Below the pieces are notes generated by a model that was not told where the DNA came from, did no database searches, and was given only the letters and a program-made list of their open reading frames with translations. Shown here piece after piece: positions 1 to 12,055 of a stretch of 64,000 nucleotides of DNA (the first letter of the stretch is position 1; each line of letters opens with the position of its first letter). The DNA comes from Epiperipatus broadwayi. Lineage: Eukaryota > Onychophora > Udeonychophora > Euonychophora > Peripatidae. The position numbers and the translations under genes are program-made. The stretch covers positions 5,823,244 through 5,887,243 of the forward strand of contig JAQFVV010012418.1 of NCBI GenBank assembly GCA_028023455.1, in the 5' to 3' direction.

Positions 1-197
1 AAAGCATGGTCAGGGGTTTGGGGAGGGGTTCCTGACAGAGATATTTTAAGTGCTGGCTCTGGCTAAGCATTTATCATAAAGCTTGTAGAGGAATTGGCAA
101 TCCTCACGGTTTATAACTTACAAGCTTAAGAGATAGGGTCTTGTGATCTATGAATTGATCTATGCCTCTTATTTTGACTATTTATAGTCTCTGCCAA
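1..197 (+). repeat. Interspersed repeat A, copy 1 (cut by window edge)
   Basis: The segment matches 2615-2798 over most of its length, including a shared block around tcaggggtttgggga near the start and the run ctatttatag at the end. No coding potential is seen. It is the 3' part of a longer repeat whose fuller copy lies at 2412-2800. The family is not recognised. Confidence 0.6.
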
Positions 198-239
198 AAG
201 TCTTATGCAATTTTTATATTGCTATGACTACTAATATAT

Positions 240-2411
240 TGTAACGATCCGGAGAATGGACTTAACATGATCTGCACTACAGGGCGCCATCTAGGCATTT
301 GAACCTAGAAAAATTTATAAAGTAGGCAGATACGTAAATAAAAAAAAAAAAATTTTTTTTTTTTAAATTTTGATTCTGGTCGTTAGCCCAAGTCACTAGC
401 TCAGGGAGTAGAAGAGATTTAGTAATATAATATCTTATCTAATTATATTTCAATATTAAAAAATAAATAAAATAAGCCACTGCCAGTAATTAACATACAA
501 AAATTTATTTACGCACATAATATATATAAAATTTAACATTATTATTTTAGTATGTTTATTTTAGATTTTAATTTGATTTTATAATTTAAATTTACATTTT
601 AATTTTTATAATATTATAAGTTTACATTTTAATTAAGTTCGCACAGATGGATTTATGAAAGTTTGTTTTATAATGTTGAGTATAGATCGGTTACATAGAT
701 TACACGGTTAAAAACATTTCAAAGTAAACATAAACGATCAAAATACAAAATCATTGATACCGTCAATTGCATAGGGAATACAAGAAACCCAATGGTGTTC
801 ATCATAAGACACCGCATTAACACCAATAACTTAAAAGACATCCGAATAAATACATCTTAGATACTCACCGTAAGGTATCAGTATTTACCGAATGTCTATA
901 TATTTTGATCACCTATGAAAACCAACAACGAACCCATGCAAGCGTCTATACCCAACTTAAATTTAATGCAATTTTATTTATGGGTGTCGAGTATGAATGG
1001 ACTACATAGATTTGCATTTGAAAAGAAAATATTCAATCCTTGTTTAACCTTAGGCCAAAGGTTCGCAGTCAAACCAAACTTCAATCCATCTGATATATCG
1101 ATGTGATCAATGTAATACGAATACGGCAGCACAATTAGGTTAAGAGAAGTAACTGCTTTTCATCAGATAGGAATATTACATCTATCAGACAAGAAGAGCA
1201 ATTAAAAAAAAACTCCATCGAAAGGAACAGCGTTCTACGTCTTATAATCCCTTCCATAGGCAAAACGGAAGTGTGCGGCGTATACATGCGATTCTGCCCG
1301 TAGCGAATCTCGAATTACATCTACTAACTACATCAATATATCCAATCCATTGATCTAATTCAACTATGAAACGAATAACCTAAGATTACCCTCCCCTAAT
1401 ATAACTTTACAAATCTATATAGCCATTCACGCCCGACTTAAGTTTAATATTTATATAACTAGTTTAATGAAAAACAGAAATCCTAATAAAACTTAAAGAA
1501 CAAATAAATAAATAAATAAATAAATAAATGGAAATGATTTAAAATTTTAAAAAAATACATCAAATGACATTATTAATATTAATTTAACATTGGGCAGATA
1601 GGATTCTATTTGTATTATTTAAATACGGAAAGTTTTTAATTTAATGTTCATTAATTATAAAGTTCTTACGGTTTTAACATGTCCGTAGTTTTATCCGTTG
1701 CTTGCCATGAACGTGAATTCCCACGGCGTCTTAAAGAGATTGGTTGAGTTAGCCGTTGTTTTTTTATTTATCCGGAGGTCTTTTAGTTTAGTTGGTTCTC
1801 AATGTATAAAACGATAGTTCATTTCTCTTTCTTTCTTAGCAGAACTGAAGGGATTGAAAAGTGCGTCTTTTCAATCCCTTCTCCTTCAACTCCGCACTAA
1901 CACATATCTGTCCACTCGTAATAACCAACTACCTCTTTTATTTTCAAACCTTTCATTTTATAATAATTTTGTGGATTAACTCAACATTACGTCATGATGG
2001 TGAAAACCTTTTCGTTGAGGTCCGATTTCCTGATGGATTTCTTTCATTTGCTAAAAGTTTCTATTGTTTCCTATCTGACCGATGCTTATACATTTAAATG
2101 CCCAAAGGCTAGTTTACTAATTAAAATAATCATTTCCATTTTACAAAAGATTAATTAATTTGTTTTCAAACTTAAACATATATTTTTATCTCTAAATCTT
2201 TTCTGAAAATTTAGTTTTAAGCTACTCTTTTTTTAATAAAGTTTTATTTTAATAAATATTTATCTGTGCGATTTTATATATATGCAAGTTTAAGATGATT
2301 TTTTAATTTTCAGTTTTTAATTCTTAAAAAAGAAATTTTTATTGGCGAACTTTTTTTTTTTTTTATGTTTACTAATAAAAAATAATGTAACATACGTATG
2401 TGCCCAATACA
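240..2411 (+). repeat. Probable solo LTR, about 2.2 kb, copy 1
   Basis: This block is repeated, diverged, at 3435-5686. It begins TGTAACGATC and ends CCCAATACA, so it has the TG...CA ends of an LTR, and the four bases ATAT stand on both sides (236-239 and 412-415 past 2000), consistent with a target-site duplication. Inside are a TATA-like TATAAAAC at about 1804, a pyrimidine-rich tract, a hairpin (1847-1881) and AATAAA signals near 2236. No gag or pol coding is seen within or beside it, so it would be a solo LTR of an unrecognised retrotransposon. A long non-LTR repeat is the alternative. A short AAAT microsatellite lies at about 1503-1530. Confidence 0.5.
1847..1881 (+). other. Conserved hairpin in LTR-like repeat, copy 1
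   Basis: A perfect 15-bp stem, GAAGGGATTGAAAAG and its complement, closes on a five-base loop. It lies about 40 bases downstream of a TATA-like box. The second copy at 5093-5127 keeps the stem with two changes that are both G-U wobble pairs in RNA. The role is unknown. Confidence 0.6.
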
Positions 2412-2800
2412 ATATGGTATGGTTGAAGATCTATCAGCCCCATATAGCTATTTGAGTTGGATAGCTGGGTTTGAAGACATGTAGATGTCTGAAAATTTCA
2501 GATTTTCCACTCAATAGATAACTTTTAGCTAAGTGCTTAGCTTTGGGTTGGTATTTTTAGATGTAGGGTCTGAACCTACCCTGACACCTCTCTGAGGCAT
2601 GCCAAAGCACGAAACCATGGTCAGGGGTTTGGGGAGGAGTTTCTGACAGAGATATTTTAAGTGCTGTCTCTGGCTAAGCATTTATCATAAAGCTTGTAGA
2701 GGAATTGGCAATCCTCACTGTTTATAACTTATAAGCTTAAGAGATAGGGTCATGTGATCTATGAATTGATCTATGACTTTTATTTTGACTATTTATAGCC
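2412..2800 (+). repeat. Interspersed repeat A, copy 2
   Basis: The part from about 2615 to 2798 matches 1-197. The copy seems to include the preceding 200 bases, which lie beyond the window edge for copy 1. No open frame and no recognised family. It sits between the two LTR-like repeats. Confidence 0.55.
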
Positions 2801-3434
2801 AGTTAGTAGTTTTACAAAAAGACTATATACAAAAAAAAAAAAAAAAATGTTTACTATCTTTTTTCGACGAACCAATCACGTTTACGCCTCCTCCCCCCAA
2901 GAATTCTATTTTCTCTATATTTCATTTCTAACAAACGGCACAACAAGCAAATTATATAAATTATTTATTTAAGAAGGTTGTATTGAGATAAATATGTTTT
3001 AAGAAATAATGGGTTTAAACGTGTATATTTGCAGCACATTTATAAATACTACCAACTTATTTATGACTGACTGAAATGCTTTCATAGGATTACACTTAAG
3101 TAAATTCCCAAACAGTACTCATTGTAAGGTACCACATTTACGATCATAAACTTACGTGGCTGTGCACGCCTATACACATTAAAGCATAATATATATTAAC
3201 AAACAAAAAAACATATTAATTGCAACCTTTTGACTTTCTTTTAACAAAATACAATTTAATATTGTTAATACTTTCTCATGTTTAATATATGTGCTATTTC
3301 TTTCTGGCAGTGCTTTTATAAGATTTAAAGTATACGACTTTATGTAAACAGATAAAAATATTTCATTTTGAGAAAAGAAATTTACACAGGGCCCTCGTGG
3401 TTTATTAAAGTTCGGCCCAAGTTGAGTAGCCAGT
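2801..3434. other. Unassigned AT-rich spacer
   Basis: A poly-A tract lies near 2830, followed by sequence with a slightly GC-richer patch near 2880-2905. No open frame, RNA gene or repeat partner in this window was seen. Confidence 0.5.
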
Positions 3435-5686
3435 TATAACGATCTGGAGAAGTGGGAGACTTAGCGTAATCTGCACTACAGGGCGCCACTAGGCATTTGA
3501 ACCTAGAAAATTTATAAAGTAGGCAGATACGTAAGTTTAAAAAAAAAAAAAATTATTTTTATTTTAGATATTTTGATTCTGGTCGTTAGCCCATTGTCAC
3601 TAGCTCAGTGGAATAGCAGAGATTTATATTTTATAATAAATTCTTATCTAAGAATATATAAAAAAAGAATAAAATAAGCCACTGCCAGTAATTATACACA
3701 CAAACATTTATTTATGCACATATATAATATTTAAAATTATTTTAGTATCAGTTTACATTTTAAAATTTAATTTACATTTTTAAATTTGATTTTAATTTAC
3801 ATTTTAATTTTTATAAATATACATTTTAATTTTTATAAGTTTGCACAGATGAATTTATAAAGCTTGTTTTATAATGTTGAGTATAGATCGGTTACATAGA
3901 TTACACGGTTAACAACATTTCAAAATAAACATAAACGATCAAAATATAAAATCATTGGTGGAATTGCATAGGGAAATTTATAAGAAACCCAATGGCATTC
4001 ATCATAAGATGCTGCATTAACACCAATAACTTAAAAGACATCCGAATAAATACATTTTAGATACCATAAGGTATCATTATTTACCGATTGTCTATATATT
4101 TTGATCAAATATGAAAACCAAAAACATAATTAACCGATAACGAATCCATGCAACGTCCATACCCAACTTAAATTTAATGCATTTTTATTTAGAGTGTCGA
4201 GTATGAATAGACTACATAGATTTGCATTTGAAATAAAATATTCTATCCTTATTTAACCTTAGGCCAAAAGTTCGCAGTCAAACCAACGTCAATTCATCTG
4301 ATATATCGATGCATTCAATGTAATACGAATACAGCAGCACAAAAGGTTAAGAGAAGAAATTGCCTCTCATCAGATAGGAATACTACATCTATCTGACATG
4401 AAGAGCAATAAAAAAAAACTCCATAGGAAAGGACTGCGGTCATTTTGCCGACTTACGAATCACATTCCATAGGCCAAAAAGGAAGTGTGCGGCATATACA
4501 GCGATTCTGCCCGTAGCGAATCTCGTACTACATCTACTGATTACACCAATATATCCAATCCATTGACCCAATTTAACTACGAAACAAATAACCTAAGATT
4601 ACCCTCACCTAATATAACTTTACAAATCTATATAGCCATTCACGCCCGACTTAAGTTTAACATTTCTATAATTTAATTTAACGAAAAACAAAAATCATAA
4701 CTAAAACTTAAAAGAACAAAAAAAAAAAAATGGAAATGATTTTACAAAAGAAATACATCAAATTAAAATTACTTATTAATAAATAAAGTTGGTCAGATAG
4801 GATTCTATTGCAATTATTTTAAATACAGAACAAGTTTTAGAATTAAAGTTCTTATTGTTTAGTATATCGGAGTTTTAGAAATATATTTAAAGCTTAGAGT
4901 TCAAAAAGTTCTTACGATTTTAAAACGTTCCTTTTTATCCGTTGCTTGCCGTTTGAACGTGAATTCCCACACCGTCCTAAAGGGATTGGTATTCTGTTGG
5001 CCATTTTATTTATTCATCCGGAGGCCTTTTACTTTAGCTGGTCCTCAATGTAGAAAACGATAGGTCATTTCTCTTTTTTTCTTAGCAGAACTGAAGGGAT
5101 TGAAGAGTGCATCTTTTCAATCCCTTTTCCTTCAACTCCGCACTAATACATATCACCACTGCTGTCATACATCTCCTCAATTTTCTTCACTCACTAAAAA
5201 TTTTATTATCAAACTTTTTCTTTTATATGTAACTTTAGGATCCAATGGACATTATGTCATCGGTGATGATGATCCTTCCGTTGAGGTCCGATTTCCCGAT
5301 GGATTTGTCTCATTTGCTATTTGTTTCTATTGTTTTCCTATCCGACCATTGCTTATACATTTAAATGCCCAAAGGCTAGTTCACTTTGACTAATTAAAAT
5401 AATCATTTCCATTTTTCAATAACATTAATTAATTTGTTTTCAAACCAAAGATATCTCTATCTCTAAATCTTTTTTAAGTTTTTGCTTTTAAAATATTTTT
5501 TCTGTTTTTAACAAAGTTTTATTTTAATAATTTTTTTCATCTGTGCGATTTTATATATATACGAGTTTAAGACATTTAATTTCAATTTTTTAATTCTTAA
5601 AAAAAAAAGAAGTTTTATTTCCGAACTTTTATTTTTTTTATGTTTAATAATAAAAAACAATGTAACGTACATATGTGCCCATTACA
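3435..5686 (+). repeat. Probable solo LTR, about 2.25 kb, copy 2
   Basis: This is the second copy of the 240-2411 repeat, colinear throughout with many substitutions and small indels. It starts TATAACGATC (first G changed) and ends CCATTACA, running into an AT microsatellite. The hairpin near its 3' third is retained at 5093-5127. No matching flanking duplication is visible, so this copy is older or its flanks have been rearranged. It contains no coding sequence. Confidence 0.5.
5093..5127 (+). other. Conserved hairpin in LTR-like repeat, copy 2
   Basis: Counterpart of the hairpin at 1847-1881. The two differences from a perfect stem are both G-U wobbles, so the RNA fold would be kept. Confidence 0.5.
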
Positions 5687-5703
5687 ATATATATATATAT
5701 ATA

Positions 5704-6180
5704 TTGTACCGGGCATACCCTCAACCCTGTTCTATCTTTTAGCGTACATATCAAGCATAAGGTGATAGCAGCTCTTAGGATGAAATATAAATAATCTAAT
5801 TTATATTAACAAATTATAAATTATGCAAGATCTTGAACATGTTTATTTCATTATCATGCCAACGAACGTCAAAAGATTAATGGCTGCATATCCTTGAAAG
5901 AGCATGAATAATACACGTCTTTGCGTGCCACTCCCAGACAAAGATAATCCCCGACTGGAAGGATATACAACCCCACCCCTTTACCTAACATATAACAACT
6001 ATCTAAGGCCTGATAAAGTTGTATCCCATTTGCTAGACTCAGCCCTCTTATCTCAGATGATATAAAAGAAATTTAGAAGTCGCTCATGGAAATATATTTA
6101 CTTGTGTTCTATTTTCAGTAATGAAATAAAATAAATATAATGCATACCACTAAATAAGTATAAAATATTTATTACACATA
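5704..6180 (+). repeat. LTR-like promoter block (single copy here)
   Basis: The segment starts TGTACCGGGC after an AT microsatellite, contains TATAAAAG at 6061-6068 and is followed about 60-80 bases later by clustered AATAAA signals. This order is typical of the U3-R part of an LTR. No partner copy exists in the window, so the call rests on layout only. Confidence 0.25.
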
Positions 6181-6769
6181 TCAGTTAATATGTTTTAAAT
6201 CCCATTATCTCGCCACCAATTACATAAATAAAAGAAAATAAATTATTTAATCCATATCCTTAATTAATTCATAAAAAACGGTTTGGATGAAATGGTCTGA
6301 GTTCTATACCTACACATAGATATTAGGCAATAATAAAAAAATATGAGACCATTAAATATTCGGCCATACATGTATGCTCATTTCTGCATTCATTCCACAA
6401 TTTAATAATATTTTAAAATAGTGCATTAACATACATTTAAATATATAGAGAAATAAAATAATACCATCAATTTATGTACTTTGACTTAATGTATAAGCAT
6501 TTAAATGGTTTGAGCATATACAGTTTATGTACATTTTAAAACAAATGTGTCAAATGACTAACTTTGGGAATCCTGCACGTGGTGGATAAATGACTTACAT
6601 ACATGCGCAACTGCAATATAAATTAGATTTCTAGTATAATTAGATTTTCTAAAAAATGTTATATAATGTAAATATATAAGTAGTGAAAAAAATTAATATT
6701 AAAAAGGTTGAACAAATTTTAAAACACAAAAAGAAAATAATATTATTAAAAGCTTGAAACAGATTTTAC
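6181..6769. other. Unassigned AT-rich sequence
   Basis: No open frame, repeat partner or RNA motif was seen in this stretch upstream of the GC-richer block. Confidence 0.5.
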
Positions 6770-7350
6770 CCTCTGGTGTCTTGGGACCTCATCCGTATTT
6801 GGGGTCTATACCTCTTTATCAGAGTGGCAAGGATTTCTTTATTTCACTATAGTAGTTTGGCGAACTTCATCATTAATATCTTCTGGATCTGGTTGGCTAC
6901 ATTTTAATGGCTTTGGAAAGAGCTGGATGGGTGTACTGAAGCTGGCTTCTACCCCATAATCATCTTGTTGGTTGGTGTAGGAAGGATATTCATATTGCGA
7001 TTATTAATACTGTGGCAATCAGACAAACACTGCTATTTACTTTCTTGGAAATAATTCCGTGAAGACTCTGCTCTAGGCTCTTTCCTGACAGTTCATGTCT
7101 TTTAAATTGTGGCCTGGATATGAGGCAAGTGCAGCATGCAACTGATGTGACAGGAACTCTTCAGCACTGCAAGATTTCGGCAACTTAACTCTATTCCGGA
7201 CTGACTGTTGCTCTCACCATTTAATTTGAGGTAAGCAGAGAAAGAATGATTGCCCAGCCCCGGGTGAACAGTATATGTAGCACTTCCATTACATGATCAA
7301 TTTGTTTACCCCCCCCCCTTTCAAATCATTGCCCCAAGCTTCTATCTTTG
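6770..7350. other. GC-richer block of unknown nature
   Basis: About 580 bases stand out from the surrounding AT-rich DNA by their mixed composition, and end in a poly-C run near 7310. Stops interrupt all frames, so it is not an intact exon. It could be an old transposable element or a conserved non-coding piece just upstream of the exon at 7588. The family is not recognised. Confidence 0.3.
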
Positions 7351-7587
7351 TGGTTAATTGATTTAAAAAAATAATGTACATAGTTGCTTTCTTAAAGAAT
7401 GTTATTTTTAATTAATTTTTACAATATTTTTAATTTAACTTATCTGAAATTTGACATACAACTTGTAGGTGTATATATAAATAATCATTTAATAAAATAT
7501 CTTTTTTATTTGATTAATTTCTATATATATATATTTCAATATTTTATGTTGAAAATATTTAATTAATATTTTTTAAAACTATTTTAG

Positions 7588-7774
7588 GATTCATTTAAGT
7601 ATTATACATCTGCCATTGTTAATCCAGATAACTGGGAAGATATCTTGCCATATGAAGAAACAAAATTGGAACCTACACTATCTACAACTTATTTGAGAGC
7701 TGTGCCTATTTCATTATCATTTGAGTTTCCTTTTTATGGTCATCTAATTAAAAACATTACATTGACAACAGGAG
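7588..7774 (+). CDS. PLXDC: PLXDC-like protein, internal exon a
   Basis: The exon follows an acceptor ending actattttag and ends before donor GTAGAT, leaving one base of the next codon (phase 1). It encodes 62 residues starting DSFKYYTSAIV and containing SFEFPFYGH, then an N-I-T sequon and ITLTTG. The order of a tyrosine-rich start, a variable linker and the FPFYGH...TTGG block is that of the start of the nidogen-like extracellular region in PLXDC1/PLXDC2 (TEM7, TEM7R), single-pass cell-surface proteins of animals. The upstream exons with the signal peptide are not visible in 1-7587 and probably lie before the window. The downstream neighbour exon is 19.4 kb away, and the joined reading TTGGFLY is continuous. 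I am confident of the family. Assignment to one vertebrate paralogue is not possible. Confidence 0.9.
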
Positions 7775-8088
7775 GTAGATACTATTTTTTTTTCCAGCTT
7801 ATAGTTTATGTAATCATTAACAATTTAGATTTATAAATCTTGATTAATAAATACTTCTTATCAAACTTAATTAAGTTTATAAAATCAAAAGTAATCTTCA
7901 AATCACCATTTTTTTTAACAAATCTTTTATTTCTTCTAAATTCAAAACCATTATGAATAATAATTTATCAATCTTTTACTTACAATATTTCAGTCATTTA
8001 TATGATTTTCTTCAAAATATATAAGCAATGTAAGTATTATAATTAACATACTATTATTTGTCTGAAAAATTGGATTTTTTTTTAGATA

Positions 8089-9761
8089 CACTTGGGTCTC
8101 ATTTTATGCGGATTATTTTAATGCGATTTTGAAGATATGCTATTCATGTTTCTTCTTAATGTCTTTCATATTTCAATATATTTATTAGATATCAAGAAAT
8201 TTAAATTATTAATAACTTATTTTGACTTGAAATACTTTCTTTTTTTTTTTTTCAAAAATATAACGTTATATTAGCAGCTAATGTTAATATGGCCTGAAGA
8301 TGTATTTAGAAACTTAGCTTCTATGTAAATAACTTACTTATACTAATGAGCAAATAATAATAATAGATTTATACATACATATAAAAATATCGCAATAAAT
8401 ATTCAAAAATTTTAAACTTTTAAAAAGTATTTTGTTAGATATTAACAGAAATAAATATTTTTTTAGATTTTTAAAATAAATAGTAACGAAGATTTTATTG
8501 ATTTTATAAATTGAAAATAATCTTTCTAATGATAATGTATAATTTTTTTGTTTTGATTGCAATCTCATTTTTTTAATATAGAAACAGAAAACCATTAACC
8601 GTTTGATTGCCTGACTCGTAAAAAAACGAGTAGATTTGACGTCACTCTAAATCGGCTACTTTTTATCCCACGTATACATATTATATGTCATTCGAAAGAA
8701 AATCAAAAGTTCTGTAAGATGGTGCCCTCTTCAGAATTATTTTACAAGTAAAAAATCAATAAAAATGACCATATATGTCAAACAAAACCAAAGCACCGCC
8801 TCCTCACCACCTTTTCTTGAATCTTATTGGCTGTACAACTTCTGTCAAAAAGGGAAATGGCTGCCAAAAAGTAAAAAGTTACGTTCGTTTTGATTTTTAT
8901 TACGAAAATGATAAACGAATGTTTACAACATTTTAAACAATATTTGAATTGAATTACAAATTATTATTGATAAAATAATACTAAAAATCAAATTATTTTA
9001 GAAAAATAGTTAAGATATTACCAAGAATTATTTATTTATTGCTACATATTTATCATAACGTTAAAGTGAAAAAAAAAAGATTGCTGACGCAATCTTTTTT
9101 GGTTGGTTGAATAGCGGTTACTTTTATTTCACCGCAATTGAATATTTTTTAAATTATAAATCAAATTTTATTTTTGAAAAGACTTTCGTTTACTTTCGTA
9201 ATCTGACAATTTAGTAATATACTTTTTACAAATGAAACTAACATATTTATATTATTAAAAGTGAATCTATTTAACAATAGATTTTGTTAAAGTTGTGAGT
9301 TGGCCAATTAAAAGTTTTGATTTTTAACTCATTCGGCCAATTAAATAATAATCGTTGAAAGGGTTAACACAGCTGAAGACTAAAAGTGGTGCTAGTTGTA
9401 CAACACGTCACGAATCTGATTTCTTTCTAGTTCACAAACGAACGCATAGTGTAAACAGCAGTAATGATTAAAATATGTATGAAAAAATGTAAAATTAAAT
9501 ACTGTAGTTAATAAAAAAAGTTTGTCTTGTATTAATTTTTTTCAAATATTTGAAATTTTTTATTAGTCATACTGTATTTCCTTATTTTTTTAATGCGAAT
9601 TTTAAAGTATTTTTTCCTTGTTGCTTTGCTTTTATGTGACTTCTGAAAATTACTGGAACATATCCCCCATTTTTCAAGGTAAGTTACATTTATTTTTGTG
9701 CGATTTCTTTTGTGCGCATTTTCTGAGGAACTTATCTACCGCATAAAACGAGACCCAGGGG
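8089..9761. mobile_element. Tigger/pogo-like TIR element (non-autonomous), interrupted
   Basis: The terminal inverted repeats are CACTTGGGTCTCATTTTATG at the left and, read from the right end inward, CCCCTGGGTCTCGTTTTATG. They share most of about 25 bases, and the dinucleotide TA flanks both ends. TA duplication plus a TIR containing CTCRTTTTATGCGG is characteristic of pogo/Tigger-type Tc1-mariner elements. Further inward both ends carry short AATGCG motifs. No transposase was recognised. A piggyBac-type element occupies the middle, leaving roughly 900 bases of the host element. Confidence 0.65.
8595..9367. mobile_element. piggyBac-type non-autonomous element, nested
   Basis: TTAA occurs at both ends. 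The left end reads TTAACCGTTTGATTGCC and the right end inward reads TTAACCCTTTCAACG, giving a short inverted repeat next to the TTAA target typical of piggyBac elements. A subterminal hairpin (ACTCGT and its complement) lies at about 8611-8630, and a second perfect 12-bp hairpin with a TGAC loop at 9073-9100. No transposase open frame is present, so it would be a MITE moved in trans. It lies inside the Tigger-like element and is therefore younger. Confidence 0.6.
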
Positions 9762-9788
9762 TATTATATATACTAACATATATATATA

Positions 9789-10910
9789 TTGTAACGCTAA
9801 TGAGATATATGCTATAAAACACACATATATATATATGTTATATAATTATAATTTTAAAATATGATCATATTTATTAAGAAAAACGAGAATAGAAAAAAAA
9901 ATATATATTTAAGAAGTAGATTTAAGAAAATGTAATTTTGTAAAATAAAAGATTGCGTCATATATTTTGGTTTAGCATAAAATAAAGCTAATTATCAAGA
10001 ATGGGGTGAGGAAAAGAATTATAAGAAATTTGAACACACTCTCTCTTCTTTTTATAAATTAAAATAATTAAAAGAATAAATGTTTAAAAATAAGTAAATG
10101 TGAAAAATCAGAATAAAAATTAATTAGTTTGAAAGATTCCTGGCTGATAAAAAAAGTTAAAACTGATAATTGAATTAATTAAAAAAACCATGTGAACTAT
10201 CTCATTGACATAAATGTGATAAGATACTAGATTAATCTAGAAAAAAGATTAGATTAAAGAAAAATACAAACTTAATTAAACTAGATTTAAGTCACAATAA
10301 GAATTTAAGTGATGATAAGGAAATAAACAATGGGAGAGTTGGATATAAAAGGAGCATTTGCTTATTGTTAAGAGATTCATAAAATCATTCACATTCTGAG
10401 ATTCCAAGAGATTCATTCAGAAATCCAGATATTGAGAAATTTAAGTGCAGTAGAGAAACAGTCATTACTGATGCGGACAACATTAATGCAGAAGCTGAAG
10501 GATGATCAACATGCGTTGCTAGAGAAACCATAGGAGTGTTCAACTGGGCTTCACACCCCAAGTCCTCAGCAAAATCAACTGTCCTTGCCTGAAACCAATG
10601 CTTAAGCCATAAAGGAGATACCGCATACTCCCCCCCCCATTGTTGAGCTGAAGAAGGAATATGAGGCCTGAAACCATTGATGGAACACCAAAGGCCAACC
10701 GGTTGGAAATTGACAATAATGAAAACTTAGGTAAATATATTTTCAATAATAACTGTTTAGACACTTTATTTTAAATGAAATGAACTTTAACGAAGGACTA
10801 TCATAAAATTTAGCCTGAAAGTAATCACTTATATTTCTCTATGTAAAGTTTATTTTGTTATGTTAAATATGTATGTGCGTGAATAAATAGTAATATTTGC
10901 TTTCTTGTTA
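9789..10910 (+). repeat. Possible LTR-like block (single copy)
   Basis: The block begins TGTAACGC next to AT microsatellites, carries TATAAAAG at 10344-10351, a mixed-composition stretch at 10370-10700 and AATAAA near 10882. The layout resembles a solo LTR but no second copy is present and ends are uncertain. The 74-codon minus-strand frame at 10540-10764 shows no recognised domain and is not called. Confidence 0.2.
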
Positions 10911-11012
10911 TTTGGTCTATTCTCTCTCTTGTAACTGCATCACTATTAATTTAAGGGTAGAAATATCTGTATATGTGAAATAAAATGCACTGGACTGCCT
11001 GATTAAGAGTAG

Positions 11013-11084
11013 GAGCTAGTTTGGAATGTTTCAAGCGCTGGATTGGTGTGCTAGTTTGGGATATTTCAAGTGCTGGATTGGTGT
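11013..11084 (+). repeat. Short tandem duplication, about 35-bp unit
   Basis: Two adjacent copies of a unit beginning gctagtttgg and ending ggattggtgt, with three or so differences. It lies in a mixed-composition stretch (10980-11300) without recognised genes. Confidence 0.7.
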
Positions 11085-11404
11085 GCCTGACATCCGAGCA
11101 TGCTGTCTATATATAACATGGTTGACTAGCGCCTGAGTTTTATTCTCAAAACCCATAAAGTGCTTTGGATGGCAGGTTTTTGTTCCAGCAGTCGAGGAGT
11201 GCTATGACCAGGAAATGTGGTCGAGCTGTGCATTTGTATAGCCTTGATTTGGCCATAGGTATCCTACCCCTCTGCTTGTATGCCAATCTGTCCCATAGGT
11301 ATTATAAAGATATAATTAAATAATTGCATAAAGCAAATGATAATAAAAAAAGGAAAGGTCTTATAATAAATATTAAAAAATATTATTAAATGAATAATGT
11401 TATG

Positions 11405-12055
11405 AATATAAATATAGTTTTACTTCTCAATATTATGTAACAAAAAACACTTATTTATAATTGTTAATAGAGAAGAAGATATAAATTAATATTAAAGTTT
11501 ATCGGCTTAACGTTTTCGAGGATCCATGCCTCATATTCATAGCCTTCATAAAATGTATAGTAAAATATATGCAAATATTCAAATAAGCTAGTATTATGTA
11601 GCTCATTTCTTCGAGATTTCGAAGCAAGTGAAACGAAAGCTACAATCAACACTAGACTGGCTCAACATCTTTACACGTATAACAGAGCTCAGAAGAACAG
11701 CAACACAACCTCTGTATTTTTGGAGCATGCTAAACAATCTGGACACAACTTCACATCTGCCAATTCCATAATATTGTGCTCAGAATCAAATTATCACAAA
11801 AGAAAAATAAAGGAGGCATTTTACATTAATGGAAACATCCATGCTATTAATAGGAAAGACACTTGCTTCGAAATCTCGAAGAAATGGGCTATGTAATACT
11901 AGCTTATTTGAATATTTGCATATATTTTACTATACATTTTATGAAGGCTATGAATATGAGGCATGGATCCTCGAATACATTAATCCGATAAACTTTAATA
12001 TTAATTTATATCTTCTCTATTAACAATTATAAATAAGTGTTTTTTTGTTATGAAT
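11405..12055 (+). mobile_element. Penelope-like element fragment, family 2, with inverted 5' piece
   Basis: From about 11650 to 11920 the + strand reads as the C-terminal part of a PLE GIY-YIG endonuclease: SVFLEHAKQSGHNF, then a charged stretch with KRKIKEAFYINGN. Spacing follows the usual end of PLE proteins, in which an H-x-x-x-x-GH motif is followed by KRRIKEA. The 3' tail at 11860-12050 is repeated in inverted orientation at 11405-11645, nearly identically, so the element starts with an inverted copy of its own tail. Inverted partial copies at the 5' end are characteristic of PLE insertions. The 62- and 64-codon frames at 11464-11652 and 11829-12023 are mirror images of one another across this repeat, not separate genes. 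Confidence 0.65.

Noticed and set aside
9775-9840. Regulatory or origin-like element in TA-rich sequence
   Set aside because: Simple TA/CA microsatellites are frequent in this DNA (also near 5690 and 29515); nothing specific supports a function.
10540-10764. 74-codon minus frame in mixed-composition DNA
   Set aside because: No domain, includes a poly-G/poly-C run translated as glycine, lies in a possible LTR.
11464-12023. Two related 62-64 codon frames on opposite strands
   Set aside because: They arise from the inverted tail of a PLE fragment. A stop-free arm read in both copies does not make two genes.
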